A stretch of DNA of 64,000 nt. Origin: Acinetobacter silvestris (GTDB lineage: Bacteria > Pseudomonadota > Gammaproteobacteria > Pseudomonadales > Moraxellaceae). The notes under the pieces are model-generated. The model saw nothing but the letters and a program-made list of their open reading frames with translations, was not told where the DNA came from and did no database searches. Numbering within the stretch: position 1 is the stretch's first letter; every line of letters begins with the position of its first letter. Below are positions 52,238 through 62,900 of this stretch, in pieces. The position numbers were made by a program, and so were the translations under genes. The DNA lies in contig NZ_NEGB01000004.1 in assembly GCF_002135235.1 (NCBI RefSeq), positions 1 to 64,000 on the forward strand, written 5' to 3'.

Positions 52238-52718
52238 CTTATAGCAAAGGTGCGTGAAGATCGGCTAAAAAGGGAATAGAAAACAGAGAGCAACAAACAC
52301 TATTGTAGGACTTGTCAGTCTTTTAGATACCAACATTAAACAATAAGCCTTAAAACAAAAAACATTAAATAAATATTAATTTCAACATAACAAACAAATT
52401 AAATTTTTAAAATTGACTATCCAATCTAGAGACAACTTGCTATTTAAATCCATTTTTAAAATTAACCATTAAATGATTCATATTTTATTTAAAATTAGGA
52501 GTTAATCCAAATTACGGATAAGAAAAGTAATTGACAAAAATGATCCTTAGAAAGCATTCGAAAAATACCACAAAATTGAGATCCCACAGCATTATAAATA
52601 TTTTAAGAAATATGTTTTTGACTGCTGATGGTGATTATATTTATTAAGAATAGAATGCGTTGGATATAACCGTTGCTCATGATTAAAAAATAATAAACAA
52701 TAAAAAGACTAGGCATAA
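52238..52718. other. About 480-bp AT-rich gap
   Basis: No ORF or RNA gene recognised. Upstream region of the minus-strand membrane-protein gene. Confidence 0.5.
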
Positions 52719-52743
52719 AAAATGCCCCTTTCGGAGCATTTTC
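52719..52743 (-). terminator. etfBA terminator
   Basis: AAAATGCCCC / GGAGCATTTT (one wobble) with loop TTTC, 16 bp from the etfA stop. Confidence 0.82.
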
Positions 52744-52759
52744 AAACCGTATTACAGAA

Positions 52760-53692
52760 TTATAGCTTAGCAACTAATTCTGGAACTACAGTATTTAAGT
52801 CGCCCACTAACCAGTAGTCAGCTACAGCATTGATTGGTGCTTCTTCATCTTTGTTAATCGCAACGATTACTTTAGAATCTTTCATACCCGCCAAATGCTG
52901 AATCGCACCAGAGATACCGACAGCGATGTAAAGGTCAGGCGCAACAATTTTACCCGTTTGACCAACTTGCATGTCGTTAGGAACGAAGCCAGCGTCAACC
53001 GCAGCACGTGATGCACCTTGAGCAGCGCCAAGTTTGTCTGCCAATGGATCAAGTACAGTGTGATAATTCTCACCTGAACCCACACCACGACCACCAGAAA
53101 CAACAATACGCGCAGCTGTTAATTCAGGACGTTCAGATTTAACAATCTCTTCAGAAATAAATTTAGAGATGCCAGCATCTTGAACGTCAGCAACAGTTTC
53201 AACCGCTGCAGAACCACCTTCAGCCGCTACAGGATCAAATGCAGTACCACGAACAGTTGCAACTACAATTGCTTCATCAGATTGAACTGTAGCAATTGCA
53301 TTACCTGCATAGATTGGACGTTTGAAAGTTTTAGGGCTTTCAACAGCAATGATGTCAGAGATCATGCTTACGTCTAAAAGTGCAGCCGCACGTGGAAGTA
53401 CGTTTTTACCCGTCGTTGTAGTAGTCGCAAGGATATGTGAATAACCTTTACCTAAATCTGCAACTAAAGCCGCAACATTTTCAGCCAATTGATGTGCATA
53501 AGCAGCATTGTCAGCAAGTAATACTTTGCTTACACCCGCAACTTTAGCCGCTTGGTCAGCAACTGCTTGAGCGCCAGAACCAGCTACTAATACAGTGATA
53601 TCACCACCGATTTTTTGAGCTGCAGCAACAACGTTTAAAGTTGCACCGTTAAGTGTCTTATTGTCGTGCTCAGCGATAACTAAAATACTCAT
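52760..53692 (-). CDS. etfA: Electron-transfer flavoprotein alpha subunit
   Basis: 310 residues. C-terminal FAD domain with SGGRGVGSGENYH, GQTGKIVAPDLYIAVGISGAIQH and INKDEEAPI, the family signature. Forms the EtfAB heterodimer that takes electrons from acyl-CoA dehydrogenases and passes them to ETF-ubiquinone oxidoreductase. 17 bp downstream of etfB. Confidence 0.97.
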   Translation of the reverse strand: MSILVIAEHDNKTLNGATLNVVAAAQKIGGDITVLVAGSGAQAVADQAAKVAGVSKVLLADNAAYAHQLAENVAALVADLGKGYSHILATTTTTGKNVLPRAAALLDVSMISDIIAVESPKTFKRPIYAGNAIATVQSDEAIVVATVRGTAFDPVAAEGGSAAVETVADVQDAGISKFISEEIVKSERPELTAARIVVSGGRGVGSGENYHTVLDPLADKLGAAQGASRAAVDAGFVPNDMQVGQTGKIVAPDLYIAVGISGAIQHLAGMKDSKVIVAINKDEEAPINAVADYWLVGDLNTVVPELVAKL

Positions 53693-53709
53693 GATTTTAT
53701 CCTTCTGTA

Positions 53710-54459
53710 TTAGATCACTTTCGCTTCGTTTTTAAGTTTTTCAACAAGCTCATCAACAGATTTCACTTGTACGCCAGCTTTACGCTCTGCTGGTGGCTCA
53801 ACTTTAACTGTTTTAAGTTTAGTTGTACCTGAAACGCCATAATCCGCAGGAGACTTAACATCAAGCGGTTTTTTACGCGCTTTCATGATGTTTGGAAGAG
53901 CAGCATAACGTGGCTCATTCAAACGTAAGTCAGTGGTGATAATTGCAGGAAGATTCAATTCAACAGTTTGTAAACCACCGTCAACTTCACGCGTCACTTG
54001 AACTTTATCACCAGTAACATTCACGACAGAAGCAAATGTACCTTGACCAGCACCAAGTAAAGCACCAAGCATTTGACCGACTTGATTTGAATCATCATCA
54101 ATTGCTTGTTTACCAAGAAGGATAAGTTCTGGTTTTTCTTGTTCTACAATACCTTTTAAGATTTTAGCAACTTCAAGTGCTCCAATCTCATCAGTAGTTT
54201 CTACTAAGATACCGCGGTCAGCACCAAGTGCCATAGAAGAACGGATTTGTTCCTGAGCTTCTTTAGGACCGATAGAAACCACAACGATTTCCGAAACTGT
54301 TCCTTTTTCTTTTAAGCGAACTGCTTCTTCCACTGCGATTTCACAGAATGGGTTGATTGACATTTTAACGTTAGTAAGGTCTACCCCACTATTGTCCGGT
54401 TTAACGCGAACTTTAACGTTGGCATCAACCACACGTTTTACAGCAACAAGAGCCTTCAT
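53710..54459 (-). CDS. etfB: Electron-transfer flavoprotein beta subunit
   Basis: 249 residues with the beta-ETF pattern [57 protein letters not shown] and the signature [32 protein letters not shown] split over about 155-190. Binds AMP and pairs with EtfA. First gene of the etfBA operon. Confidence 0.97.
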   Translation of the reverse strand: MKALVAVKRVVDANVKVRVKPDNSGVDLTNVKMSINPFCEIAVEEAVRLKEKGTVSEIVVVSIGPKEAQEQIRSSMALGADRGILVETTDEIGALEVAKILKGIVEQEKPELILLGKQAIDDDSNQVGQMLGALLGAGQGTFASVVNVTGDKVQVTREVDGGLQTVELNLPAIITTDLRLNEPRYAALPNIMKARKKPLDVKSPADYGVSGTTKLKTVKVEPPAERKAGVQVKSVDELVEKLKNEAKVI

Positions 54460-55050
54460 GTAATCCTCGGCTGTTTTAGCAAAAGTAATAGTTAAGAAAA
54501 GTTATCATAACTCTTCTTTTAAAATTTTTAGGTGCCCTATCTTGCAATGTGTTTGGCATTTCGGTCAAGTCACAATTATCGAAACAGCAGTAAAAAAGTG
54601 CAAAAATCATTGAACGGACAGTTCATAAAAAATATTCAAAGTTAGATTTATTTAATCCCTATAAAAACTTTAACTATTTAATTATTGATTTTTATAATTT
54701 TTCAACCTTGTTCAGGTTTTTTATTTAAGGCTTAAAAAATAAACTCATTATTCGCATTTTTAATAATGAAACCTAATGTATTGCATAAAAAAATGTCATT
54801 TAAGATAGATAATTGAAAAAATTTTAATCTAGTGACGCTAACTGATCAACAATTTAACCATTTCTCAAGACCTTCTAGGCATTAATGCTCAAGAATAGAT
54901 AAAATCAAACTTTTTTATTTTAATGGTTGCTACTCTTCGTTATAAATTTTGGCATTTTTTATCTATGCAATGCCACGATTCACACCGATGCTTTATATTT
55001 ACTGTTTGCGTCATTCAATATTTCATGACGATATAGCAAAGAGGCTGTAA
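54460..55050. other. 591-bp AT-rich divergent intergenic region
   Basis: Between etfB and the acetyltransferase. Many A/T runs; no ORF or hairpin I can support. Confidence 0.5.
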
Positions 55051-55641
55051 ATGCATATTTATCAACTGAAAACTTCTCGACTTTTACTTAGACAATGGCA
55101 AAAAACTGATCTACCTACGTTTATACAATTAAATGCTGACTCCGAAGTGATGCGTTATTTCCCCAATCTGCTCACTGCTGAGGAAAGTATAGACTTAGCC
55201 GAACGTTTTAAAACAATCATCGCACAAAATGGTTGGGGTTTTTGGGCAGTAGAATTAAAAGCGACAGGACAATTTATTGGTTTTGTCGGCTTAAATGCTC
55301 AACCCGATAAATTTAGCTTTTCACCTTGTGTTGAAATTGGTTGGCGCATCGCGTCAGAATTTTGGCATCAAGGCTATGCAACTGAAGCGGCTCATGCCTG
55401 TTTAAATTTCGCTTTTCATACATTAAAGCTTAAAGAAATAGTCTCGTTCACTGCAAAACAAAACCAGCCTTCAAAAAAAGTCATGCAACGTTTAGCCATG
55501 AAATTTTCACACAGTTTTGATCATCCAGCATTGAATAATGAAAGTCCATTACAACAACATGTACTCTATAAAATTAATGATGAGCAATTTTCAACACTAA
55601 AAAATATAAATGGACATTACACACCTAAAAAATCACGATGA
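55051..55641 (+). CDS. GNAT-family N-acetyltransferase (RimJ/RimL-like)
   Basis: 196 residues. TSRLLLRQWQKTDLPTFIQL at the start, GFWAVELKATGQFIGFVGL, and the acetyl-CoA region EIGWRIASEFWHQGYATEAA (about 103-125) then NQPSKKVMQRLAM. It acetylates an amine from acetyl-CoA, possibly a protein N terminus or a small molecule; the target is unknown. Its 3' end overlaps the convergent next gene by 25 bp. Confidence 0.9.
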   Translation: MHIYQLKTSRLLLRQWQKTDLPTFIQLNADSEVMRYFPNLLTAEESIDLAERFKTIIAQNGWGFWAVELKATGQFIGFVGLNAQPDKFSFSPCVEIGWRIASEFWHQGYATEAAHACLNFAFHTLKLKEIVSFTAKQNQPSKKVMQRLAMKFSHSFDHPALNNESPLQQHVLYKINDEQFSTLKNINGHYTPKKSR

Positions 55642-55985
55642 ATATGACTTAATTCAATTAAATCTTGGTTTTCTAAATCAAAGGTTTTCCAAATTTGAAT
55701 AAAATCTTCTTTTAAATCAATTTGACTCAATTGAACGCCCCCTTCCTGCCATTGCTGATCCGATATCCAAAGATAAATTTGCTGTGTCAGTTGATTTACA
55801 GCTTGTACCCGTCCATCTAAATTCAGCCCTAACACAATGCTATGTTCAGGTAGACAAGACTCTATTTTGGGTAAGCTAAGCTCCACAAAATGTTTAATTT
55901 GTCTCAACCCATAACCACGAAAAATTTCTTTTTGTGCTTCAGTTAATTGTTCATATTTTTGCTTAATATTATTCATTACACTCAC
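55617..55985 (-). CDS. Small protein of unknown function (122 residues)
   Basis: Cytoplasmic, with a helical N terminus (NIKQKYEQLTEAQKEIFRGY) and a middle part VLGLNLDGRVQAVNQLTQQI that loosely resembles a truncated PAS core. No known motif. It is convergent with, and overlaps, the acetyltransferase, which supports a compact but genuine gene. Family not recognised. Confidence 0.6.
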   Translation of the reverse strand: MSVMNNIKQKYEQLTEAQKEIFRGYGLRQIKHFVELSLPKIESCLPEHSIVLGLNLDGRVQAVNQLTQQIYLWISDQQWQEGGVQLSQIDLKEDFIQIWKTFDLENQDLIELSHIHRDFLGV

Positions 55986-56408
55986 TTTTACCTATACATT
56001 GGTCATTTTTGTAATGACCTAATTCTATTTTTATCTTGCAATAATAAAATACGACGATCTTATAATGCAATCCACGTTCTTTAATCCTTTCAGCATTAAG
56101 CTTAATCCCCCCTAAAAATAAGCATAAATTGTTCCAATCTCATGAATACTAACGTTTAGATACAGATATTTAATTAAATGCCACTGTATACAATCAGGTT
56201 TTTAAGTATTTTTTATAATAATGTCGCTAGAAATATGCTGAAAAACATCATTTTACGCTGCAATAGAGAGTATAAATAAACACTACAATTTTTTTCAAAA
56301 ACAAGACAATAAAGTAGTTATTCTAAAAATACAGTATTCAGTTCGTTCAAACCCCATAAAACAAAATACTTAGCTCATCAATAAATTCATCACTTTCAGG
56401 AAAATAAT
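55986..56408. other. 423-bp AT-rich divergent intergenic region
   Basis: Between the unknown small gene and the FAD monooxygenase. Nothing recognised beyond likely promoters. Confidence 0.5.
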
Positions 56409-57935
56409 ATGAAAAATAATGTTCTGATTGTCGGTGCAGGACCTACTGGATTAGTCCTCGCTTTATGGTTAACCAAACAAGGGATTCCAGTCCGAATTAT
56501 TGATAAAACAGCAGCACCAGTCGTCAATTCAAGAGCACTGGGTATACAAGCACATACTTTGGAACTCTATCAACAAATGGATTTGGCTGAAGAAATCATT
56601 CAGGCGGGTCACGCCAACTTACAACTCAATTTATGGGCCAATGGTAAAAAACGTGGCATTTTAAAACTGGTAGAACAAGGGCAAAAATTGACGCCCTATC
56701 CATTTCTCTTAATCTATCCGCAAGACCAACATGAGCGTATTTTAATTCGACATTTAGAAAAATTAGGAGTTATCGTCGAGCGATCAACTGAGCTCATCAG
56801 TTTTTCCGACTATCCTGATCATATCAGCGCACAAATTATCGGACCTCAAGGAAAAGAAAATTATCATGCCCATTTTCTTGCGGCTTGTGATGGTGGTAAA
56901 TCACCTATTCGCCACCAACTTGGATTAAATTTCCCAGGTGGAACTTATTCACAAGTTTTTTACGTGGCCGACGTCGTGGTCAAAGGAGCTGCGGTCGATG
57001 GTGGTGCGCATATCTCTTTCGATCAACATGATTTTGTTTTACTTCTCTCCTATGGAGAACTTGGTCAAGCGCGTCTGATTGGAATTATCCGTGAAGATCA
57101 AGTGGAATCTCTACAAAACATCAGCTTTAATGATATTCACCACACTGCAATTCAAGATTTAGGCTTAAGTATTGAAAAAGTAAACTGGTTTTCGACTTAT
57201 CGAGTACACCACCGTATCGTGTCTGATTATCGTATTGGTCGTGTCTTTTTAGTGGGCGATGCAGCACATTTGCATAGCCCAGCTGGAGCACAAGGCATGA
57301 ATACTGGAATTGGCGATGCTATTAATTTGGCGTGGAAATTAGCTGCTGTCATTAAAAATCAAGCCTCGGAACAATTACTCGACAGCTATCAGATTGAACG
57401 TCGTGCTTTTGCCGAAAAATTGGTGAAAAGTACCGATCGCATATTTAGTCTGGTGACCGCAGAAGGTTATTTTTTCAGTCAGTTCAGAACTAAAATTATT
57501 CCGTATATTCTCCCTAAAATATATAACAACCATCACCTTAGTCAGTTCATTTTTCGCCTAATTTCACAACTGAGTATTCATTATCGGCACAGCCCACTCA
57601 GTCAAAAAAATTTAGGTAAATTACAAGGTGGCGATCGCTTACCTTGGATTGAATATGAACAAAGTAATAATTTAGAGTCTTTAAAAAAAATGCTTTGGCA
57701 GGTGCATGTTTATGGTACGGCTCCTCCCCAATTACAAGTTTGGTGTAAAATGAATAATGTCCCTTTAAATGTATTTGCTTGGGATATCTCTTGTGAGCAA
57801 GCAGGCTTATTAGAAAATGCAATATATTTACTCCGCCCAGATACCTATATAGCGCTGATTGACCCACAAGCAGAAACTCGTACTTTAGATGAGTACTTTC
57901 AAAATCGGCAGATAAACTGTTCTGCACAAATCTAA
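56409..57935 (+). CDS. FAD-dependent aromatic monooxygenase (PheA/TfdB/MhpA type)
   Basis: 508 residues with AGGA before ATG 56409. The FAD motif GAGPTGLVLALWL is at residues 8-20, the middle motif is ACDGGKSPIRHQLG, and the ribityl-binding motif is VGDAAHLHSPAGAQGMNTGI (about 282-301). The C terminus has the thioredoxin-like fold region ending LRPDTYIALIDPQ. Hydroxylates a phenol-like or polyketide-like ring with NAD(P)H and O2. No pathway partners adjoin it, so the substrate is unknown. Confidence 0.88.
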   Translation: MKNNVLIVGAGPTGLVLALWLTKQGIPVRIIDKTAAPVVNSRALGIQAHTLELYQQMDLAEEIIQAGHANLQLNLWANGKKRGILKLVEQGQKLTPYPFLLIYPQDQHERILIRHLEKLGVIVERSTELISFSDYPDHISAQIIGPQGKENYHAHFLAACDGGKSPIRHQLGLNFPGGTYSQVFYVADVVVKGAAVDGGAHISFDQHDFVLLLSYGELGQARLIGIIREDQVESLQNISFNDIHHTAIQDLGLSIEKVNWFSTYRVHHRIVSDYRIGRVFLVGDAAHLHSPAGAQGMNTGIGDAINLAWKLAAVIKNQASEQLLDSYQIERRAFAEKLVKSTDRIFSLVTAEGYFFSQFRTKIIPYILPKIYNNHHLSQFIFRLISQLSIHYRHSPLSQKNLGKLQGGDRLPWIEYEQSNNLESLKKMLWQVHVYGTAPPQLQVWCKMNNVPLNVFAWDISCEQAGLLENAIYLLRPDTYIALIDPQAETRTLDEYFQNRQINCSAQI

Positions 57936-57947
57936 ATCCCTGCTTTT

Positions 57948-57966
57948 TATAATGATACTCATTATT
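57948..57966. promoter_or_regulatory. Fur-box-like palindrome between convergent genes
   Basis: TATAATGATACTCATTATT matches 16 of 19 positions of the Fur consensus GATAATGATAATCATTATC. It lies between the monooxygenase and xerC stop codons, overlapping the latter, an unlikely place for promoter control. It may simply act as a hairpin. Confidence 0.35.
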
Positions 57967-58885
57967 TTAATATTTTCTGGGCCCGAGGATGAGCTTGATC
58001 ATAGACTTGTGCAAGACGATCAAAATCGATATGCGTATAAATTTGTGTGGTGGTTAAATTGCTGTGTCCAAGCATTTCTTGTACTGCACGTAAATCACCA
58101 CTATTCGACAACATATGACTGGCAAAGCAATGACGCAACAAGTGTGGATGTAGATCGACATTGACTTGAGCTCGTTGCGCTTGAAATTTCACCCGATTTT
58201 CAATTTGTCGTGGAGTAATAGCATTACCACGCTGCGTAATAAATACCGAAGATTCAGGACTAAACTCACCCTTCCATATTCGATAAATTTTCAACCACCC
58301 AATCAGACTTTGTTTGGCTTTAGAGCCAAAAGGGACAATCCGAGTTTTATTTCCCTTTCCTGTAATTCTTAACAGTAAGCGATTAAAATCAATATCACGA
58401 ATGGTCAAACCTTGAATTTCAGCCAAACGTAGACCACTAGAATATAGTAGCTCGAGTATCGCTTTATCTCTCAACCAAAGTTGTTGTTCTATGGGTTTTT
58501 CGGGTGCAGGTTGATCAATAATTTGATTGACCGTTTCAATATCAATCATGCCGGGTAAGGGTCTAGGCTGTCTTTTGATTTGTAAATCATCCGCAGCATT
58601 GATCGTTAAATAATTACCTTGCTCTGCCCACTTCATAAATTGGCGAATAGCCGTCAGATGACGTTGCAAACTACTGGAACTCAGCTGATCTTGCTCTACT
58701 TTAAACGCTAAATATTCACGTAAATCTGAAGCTTCAACCTGTTTGAGTTCTATTTTTTTTTGATAACAAAAGTCAATAAAACCCGATACATCTCGAAAAT
58801 ATGCATCTAAAGTATGTTCAGATTGATTTTGAATTTTGCGATCTTTAAGCCACATAGAGAGTAATTGCATTGCACCATATTGCAT
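57962..58885 (-). CDS. xerC: Site-specific tyrosine recombinase XerC
   Basis: 307 residues. Catalytic residues Arg153 (SSGLRLAE), Lys177 (TGKGNK), His248/Arg251 (HPHLLRHCFASHML), His274 (LGHSN) and Tyr283 (QIYTH) are all present. With XerD it resolves chromosome dimers at dif. Its position after dapF is the conserved gammaproteobacterial order, but a strong terminator separates the two. Confidence 0.94.
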   Translation of the reverse strand: MQYGAMQLLSMWLKDRKIQNQSEHTLDAYFRDVSGFIDFCYQKKIELKQVEASDLREYLAFKVEQDQLSSSSLQRHLTAIRQFMKWAEQGNYLTINAADDLQIKRQPRPLPGMIDIETVNQIIDQPAPEKPIEQQLWLRDKAILELLYSSGLRLAEIQGLTIRDIDFNRLLLRITGKGNKTRIVPFGSKAKQSLIGWLKIYRIWKGEFSPESSVFITQRGNAITPRQIENRVKFQAQRAQVNVDLHPHLLRHCFASHMLSNSGDLRAVQEMLGHSNLTTTQIYTHIDFDRLAQVYDQAHPRAQKILK

Positions 58886-58930
58886 TTCACTCGCCTTAAT
58901 TCAGTTAATTCAAATTCTATTCAACAGTGT

Positions 58931-58968
58931 AATTGAAAAAGCTCTGACTAATCAGAGCTTTTTCAATT
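58931..58968. terminator. Bidirectional terminator between dapF and xerC
   Basis: Perfect 17-bp stem AATTGAAAAAGCTCTGA / TCAGAGCTTTTTCAATT with a 4-base loop. Confidence 0.92.
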
Positions 58969-58998
58969 AACTACTTTTCTTTTAGCTTTAAACAACTT

Positions 58999-59844
58999 TT
59001 AAGCCTGAAAGTAACGTAAATCTAAACGACCTTCATATACGGTTGCTGTTGGACCTGTCATCCACACCACATCACCTTCCTGCCATTCAATTTGCAACTT
59101 ACCACCAGCAAGTTCAATTTCAACCGAATTAGCAAGTAAACCACGCCGCATGCCTGAAATTGCAGCTGCACAAGCACCTGTTCCACAAGCCATCGTTTCC
59201 CCCACACCACGTTCAAATACGCGTAAACGGGCATGTTTTTCATCCATAATTTGCATGAATCCAGCATTTACGCGCTGAGGAAAGCGTGTATGTGATTCAA
59301 TCTGAGGACCTATGGTTGTTACATCAGCAGTTAAGACATCAGAAACAATTGTTACGGCATGGGGATTCCCCATATTCACCACATCAATCGTTAGTTTTTG
59401 GTCGTCAGCAAGGTCGATGTCATATAAAGCTTCAGCCGTTTCAGCTAAAAAAGGAATCTCTTGTGGTAAAAATTTAGGATAGCCCATATTGACACGTACC
59501 CAACCATTTGGGCCCAATTCAGGTTCCACAATCCCCGAACACGTTTGTACTTTAAACCTAGTTTTATTGGTGAGTTGGCGCTCGTGCACAAAACGTGCAA
59601 AACAGCGTACACCATTACCACACTGTTCTACTTCTGAACCATCAGCATTAAAAATTCGATATTTAAAATCAACATTTGGAAAATCAGGTGCTTCAACTAT
59701 TAGAAGTTGATCAAACCCAACACCAAAATGACGATCTGCCAAACGCTGAATGGTCATTTTATCGAATGTAGCACGTTGACTAATCAGGTCAACCACCATG
59801 AAGTCATTGCCTAGACCATGCATTTTGGTAAATTCTAATAACAT
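58999..59844 (-). CDS. dapF: Diaminopimelate epimerase
   Basis: 281 residues. The two active-site cysteines are in [13 protein letters not shown] and [12 protein letters not shown], and the N terminus [15 protein letters not shown] is typical. Converts LL- to meso-diaminopimelate for lysine and peptidoglycan. 14 bp after lysA, same operon. Confidence 0.97.
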   Translation of the reverse strand: MLLEFTKMHGLGNDFMVVDLISQRATFDKMTIQRLADRHFGVGFDQLLIVEAPDFPNVDFKYRIFNADGSEVEQCGNGVRCFARFVHERQLTNKTRFKVQTCSGIVEPELGPNGWVRVNMGYPKFLPQEIPFLAETAEALYDIDLADDQKLTIDVVNMGNPHAVTIVSDVLTADVTTIGPQIESHTRFPQRVNAGFMQIMDEKHARLRVFERGVGETMACGTGACAAAISGMRRGLLANSVEIELAGGKLQIEWQEGDVVWMTGPTATVYEGRLDLRYFQA

Positions 59845-59858
59845 CTTAGATGACTCCT

Positions 59859-61103
59859 TTAAGGCAATAACCGTTCATTTTTCCAAAGTGATTCTATCGT
59901 TTCACGCTCACGAATCAGATGAGCTTGATCAGCATCGACCATTACTTCAGCCGCTCGACCACGACTATTATAATTTGAGCTCATCACAAAACCATACGCA
60001 CCTGCACCTAAAACAGCCAGTACATCATTTTCTTGAATGGCTAACTCGCGCTCTTTACCTAAGAAATCGCCAGTTTCACAAATTGCACCAACAACATCCC
60101 ATTCTTTTATTTCAACATCTGTACGTGGTGTGACCGACTGAATATCCATCCATGCTTCATATAAGGATGGACGAATTAAGTCATTCATTGCGGCATCAAC
60201 AATGGCAAAGTTACGGTGATTCGTTGGTTTCAACAAATCAACTTGAGTCAATAATACACCCGCATTTGCAGAAATACTCCGGCCTGGCTCCATATACACT
60301 TTAAGACCTAACTTTTCTAAAGCAGGTTTCATCGCATTGGCATATTCTGTAACAGTCGGTGGAACTTCATCTTTATACGTAACGCCCAAACCACCACCAA
60401 TATCGATATGTTTGAGCTGAATACCCAATGCTTTCAATTGGTCAATCATTGCAATCACACGATCCAATGCATCGACAAATGGTTTAGTTTCTGTCAATTG
60501 TGAACCAATATGGCAATCGATTCCGACAATCTCTAAATTTGGTAAAGAAGCTGCATATTGATACGTTTCAAAAACGCTGTCGGATGGAATCCCAAATTTA
60601 TTTTCTTTTAAACCAGTCGAAATATATGGATGAGTTTTCGCATCAACATCGGGATTAACACGTAAAGAAATCGGTGCTTTTTTACCAAGTTTAGCTGCGA
60701 CTTTTTGAATACGTGCCAATTCTGCATGTGACTCAACATTGAAACATGCGATCCCGACTTCTAAAGCTTTTTGAATATCTGCTTCAGTTTTTCCTAAACC
60801 TGAGAACACAATTTTTGTAGGTTCACCACCTGCTGTAAGAACGCGTGCAAGTTCACCACCAGTGACAATATCAAAACCTGAACCAAGCTTGGCCAATACA
60901 TTCAATACCGCAATATTAGAATTAGACTTCACCGCAAAACAAATTTGATGATCAATAAAAGCAAATGCTTTATCCATATCAGAATAATGCTTTTCAAAAC
61001 TTGCTTTTGAATAAACATAAAGCGGTGTGCCAAATTGCTGCGCGAGCTGTTCTAAAGAACATTGCTCTGCATGCAATACCCCATTAATGCGGGAGAAACT
61101 CAT
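59859..61103 (-). CDS. lysA: Diaminopimelate decarboxylase
   Basis: 414 residues, fold-type III PLP enzyme. PLP lysine in CFAVKSNSN (about 60), the glycine loop [23 protein letters not shown] and [11 protein letters not shown]. Decarboxylates meso-diaminopimelate to lysine. Between lptM and dapF in one operon. Confidence 0.97.
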   Translation of the reverse strand: MSFSRINGVLHAEQCSLEQLAQQFGTPLYVYSKASFEKHYSDMDKAFAFIDHQICFAVKSNSNIAVLNVLAKLGSGFDIVTGGELARVLTAGGEPTKIVFSGLGKTEADIQKALEVGIACFNVESHAELARIQKVAAKLGKKAPISLRVNPDVDAKTHPYISTGLKENKFGIPSDSVFETYQYAASLPNLEIVGIDCHIGSQLTETKPFVDALDRVIAMIDQLKALGIQLKHIDIGGGLGVTYKDEVPPTVTEYANAMKPALEKLGLKVYMEPGRSISANAGVLLTQVDLLKPTNHRNFAIVDAAMNDLIRPSLYEAWMDIQSVTPRTDVEIKEWDVVGAICETGDFLGKERELAIQENDVLAVLGAGAYGFVMSSNYNSRGRAAEVMVDADQAHLIRERETIESLWKNERLLP

Positions 61104-61134
61104 GAATGTATCCTTTCAATGAAAGCAAATAGGT

Positions 61135-61356
61135 CTAATTAGATGTTACTTCTGATGCAGCTTCTGATTGAACTGCAGGTTCTACAGCGGTGTTCTTCAC
61201 TTGAGATGACTTGCTTTCTATATTTGAATGAAGCAAATATTTGGCGCGTTTGTCATAATCAGGGTCATTCTGCAACTGTAAAGCTCCAGATTGGCCACAT
61301 CCAACCATGCTAAACGTGGTCGCAATTAAACTTATGTAACAAATGACGAGACGCAT
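61135..61356 (-). CDS. lptM: LPS-translocon maturation lipoprotein (LptM/YifL family)
   Basis: 73 residues. Lipoprotein signal ending MVGC (Cys20), then the family motif CGQSGAL and DPDYDKRAKYLL, followed by a disordered Ser/Glu/Val tail. In E. coli, LptM assists disulfide maturation of LptD. Location directly before lysA-dapF is the conserved context, which supports the call despite the short length. Confidence 0.82.
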   Translation of the reverse strand: MRLVICYISLIATTFSMVGCGQSGALQLQNDPDYDKRAKYLLHSNIESKSSQVKNTAVEPAVQSEAASEVTSN

Positions 61357-61443
61357 CTAACCACCTATCTTTTGAATTTTAGCCAGTATACCTTGATCAT
61401 GATATTGACCAAAGCACTAACCCCCACAGCTTAAAGCCAGAAT

Positions 61444-61475
61444 AAAAAAAACGCCAGTTTGAAACCAGCGTTTTT
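61444..61475 (-). terminator. Probable terminator of the cycA-like gene
   Basis: AAAAACGC / GCGTTTTT with a 13-base partly paired loop and flanking A/T runs. Confidence 0.5.
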
Positions 61476-61502
61476 CATCAAAATTAATGGTTAACCATAT
61501 GA

Positions 61503-62900
61503 TTATTTTTTCTTATAGAAACCAAAGTAACCAATTGCAAGAATGATGAGCCAAATTGGACTCACTTTAAGTGCTCTGAAGGTATCTTCTTCTAAAGAAA
61601 GTACGTAAATCATACCAATAAAAAATGCAATGACCACATAACAGGTAACTGGCCCACCAGGCAATTTAAAGGTCGATTTTGCATGCAATTCAGGGCGTGT
61701 TTTATGATAAACCAAATAGCTCCACAGAATAATAATCCAAACCAAAATAAACAGAATTGTTGAAAGTGTGGTAGCTAAAGTAAATGCTTCAACGGTATTT
61801 GGAACAAAATATTGTAATGTCGCACCACCCAGTAAACAAACTGCCGAGAAATACAATGCATTGGCCGGTACTGCACGAATATTAAGTCGACCAAATGCCT
61901 TTGGAGCTTGATCTTCACGCGACAAACCAAACAACATTCGGCTAGTCGAGAATACCCCACTGTTCATAGATGACATCACTGAAGATAACACGACTAAGTT
62001 CATGATAATGGCTGCAGCTGCGATACCTGCCTGGCTGAACAAGTTTACAAATGGACTAATTGTAGGATCGATCTTATTCCACGGCGTAACAGACATTACG
62101 ATGACTAATGCTAAAACGTAGAAGAAAATAATACGAATAGGAATTGAATTTACAGCTTTTGGTAAATTACGTTCTGGATCTTTTGTTTCAGCTGCTGTGG
62201 TACCGACCAACTCCACCCCGACAAAGGCGAAAATAGCAATCTGGAAACCTGCTAAGAAACCATGTGCTCCTGTCGGAAACATACCCCCATGACTCCACAG
62301 ATGGGTAAATGATGCGACTTCACCTGCTGTAGAACTAAATCCCGTGAAAATCATCCATAAACCGACTGCAATCAATACGATAATGGCAATGATTTTGACC
62401 AGTGCAAACCAGAACTCCAACTCACCAAACAGTTTCACTGTCATGAGATTTAAGCCCATAATAAACACAATCGCAGCAACACTAATCATTGCGCCTTCAA
62501 TTGGTGAAAATGGCAGACCATTATTAAAGAATTGTAAATAATAAATAATGGCAGATAAATCTGCGATTCCTATGGTGATCCAACACAACCAATACGTCCA
62601 TCCCACAAAATATCCTGCCCAAGGGCCAATTAAATCTGTTGAAAAGTCGATAAAGGATTTGTATTGCAAATTTGAAAGTAGTAATTCACCAAGCGCACGC
62701 ATGACAAAAAACACCATCAAACCAATAATCATATAGATAAATAGAATTGAAGGTCCTGCAAGGCTGATCGTTTTACCTGATCCCATGAACAACCCTGTTC
62801 CAATTGCCCCACCAATTGCAATCAATTGTAAATGTCGGTTGGATAAACTTCGTTGAAGTTCTCCCCCCTCACTCGAATGGGATGTATTTAATTTTTGCAT
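61503..62900 (-). CDS. cycA: Amino-acid permease, CycA-like (D-serine/D-alanine/glycine type)
   Basis: 465 residues from ATG 62900; the frame is open 17 codons further but MQKLNTSHSS then LSNRHLQLIAIGGAIGTGLF fits the family start. About 12 membrane segments. Long stretches match E. coli CycA as I recall it: SGKTISLAGPSI, VMRALGELLLSNL, GPWAGYFVGWTYW, GTTAAETKDPERNLPKAVNS and MNSGVFSTSRMLFGL. Proton-coupled inner-membrane importer. Substrate by homology only. Confidence 0.85.
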   Translation of the reverse strand: MQKLNTSHSSEGGELQRSLSNRHLQLIAIGGAIGTGLFMGSGKTISLAGPSILFIYMIIGLMVFFVMRALGELLLSNLQYKSFIDFSTDLIGPWAGYFVGWTYWLCWITIGIADLSAIIYYLQFFNNGLPFSPIEGAMISVAAIVFIMGLNLMTVKLFGELEFWFALVKIIAIIVLIAVGLWMIFTGFSSTAGEVASFTHLWSHGGMFPTGAHGFLAGFQIAIFAFVGVELVGTTAAETKDPERNLPKAVNSIPIRIIFFYVLALVIVMSVTPWNKIDPTISPFVNLFSQAGIAAAAIIMNLVVLSSVMSSMNSGVFSTSRMLFGLSREDQAPKAFGRLNIRAVPANALYFSAVCLLGGATLQYFVPNTVEAFTLATTLSTILFILVWIIILWSYLVYHKTRPELHAKSTFKLPGGPVTCYVVIAFFIGMIYVLSLEEDTFRALKVSPIWLIILAIGYFGFYKKK

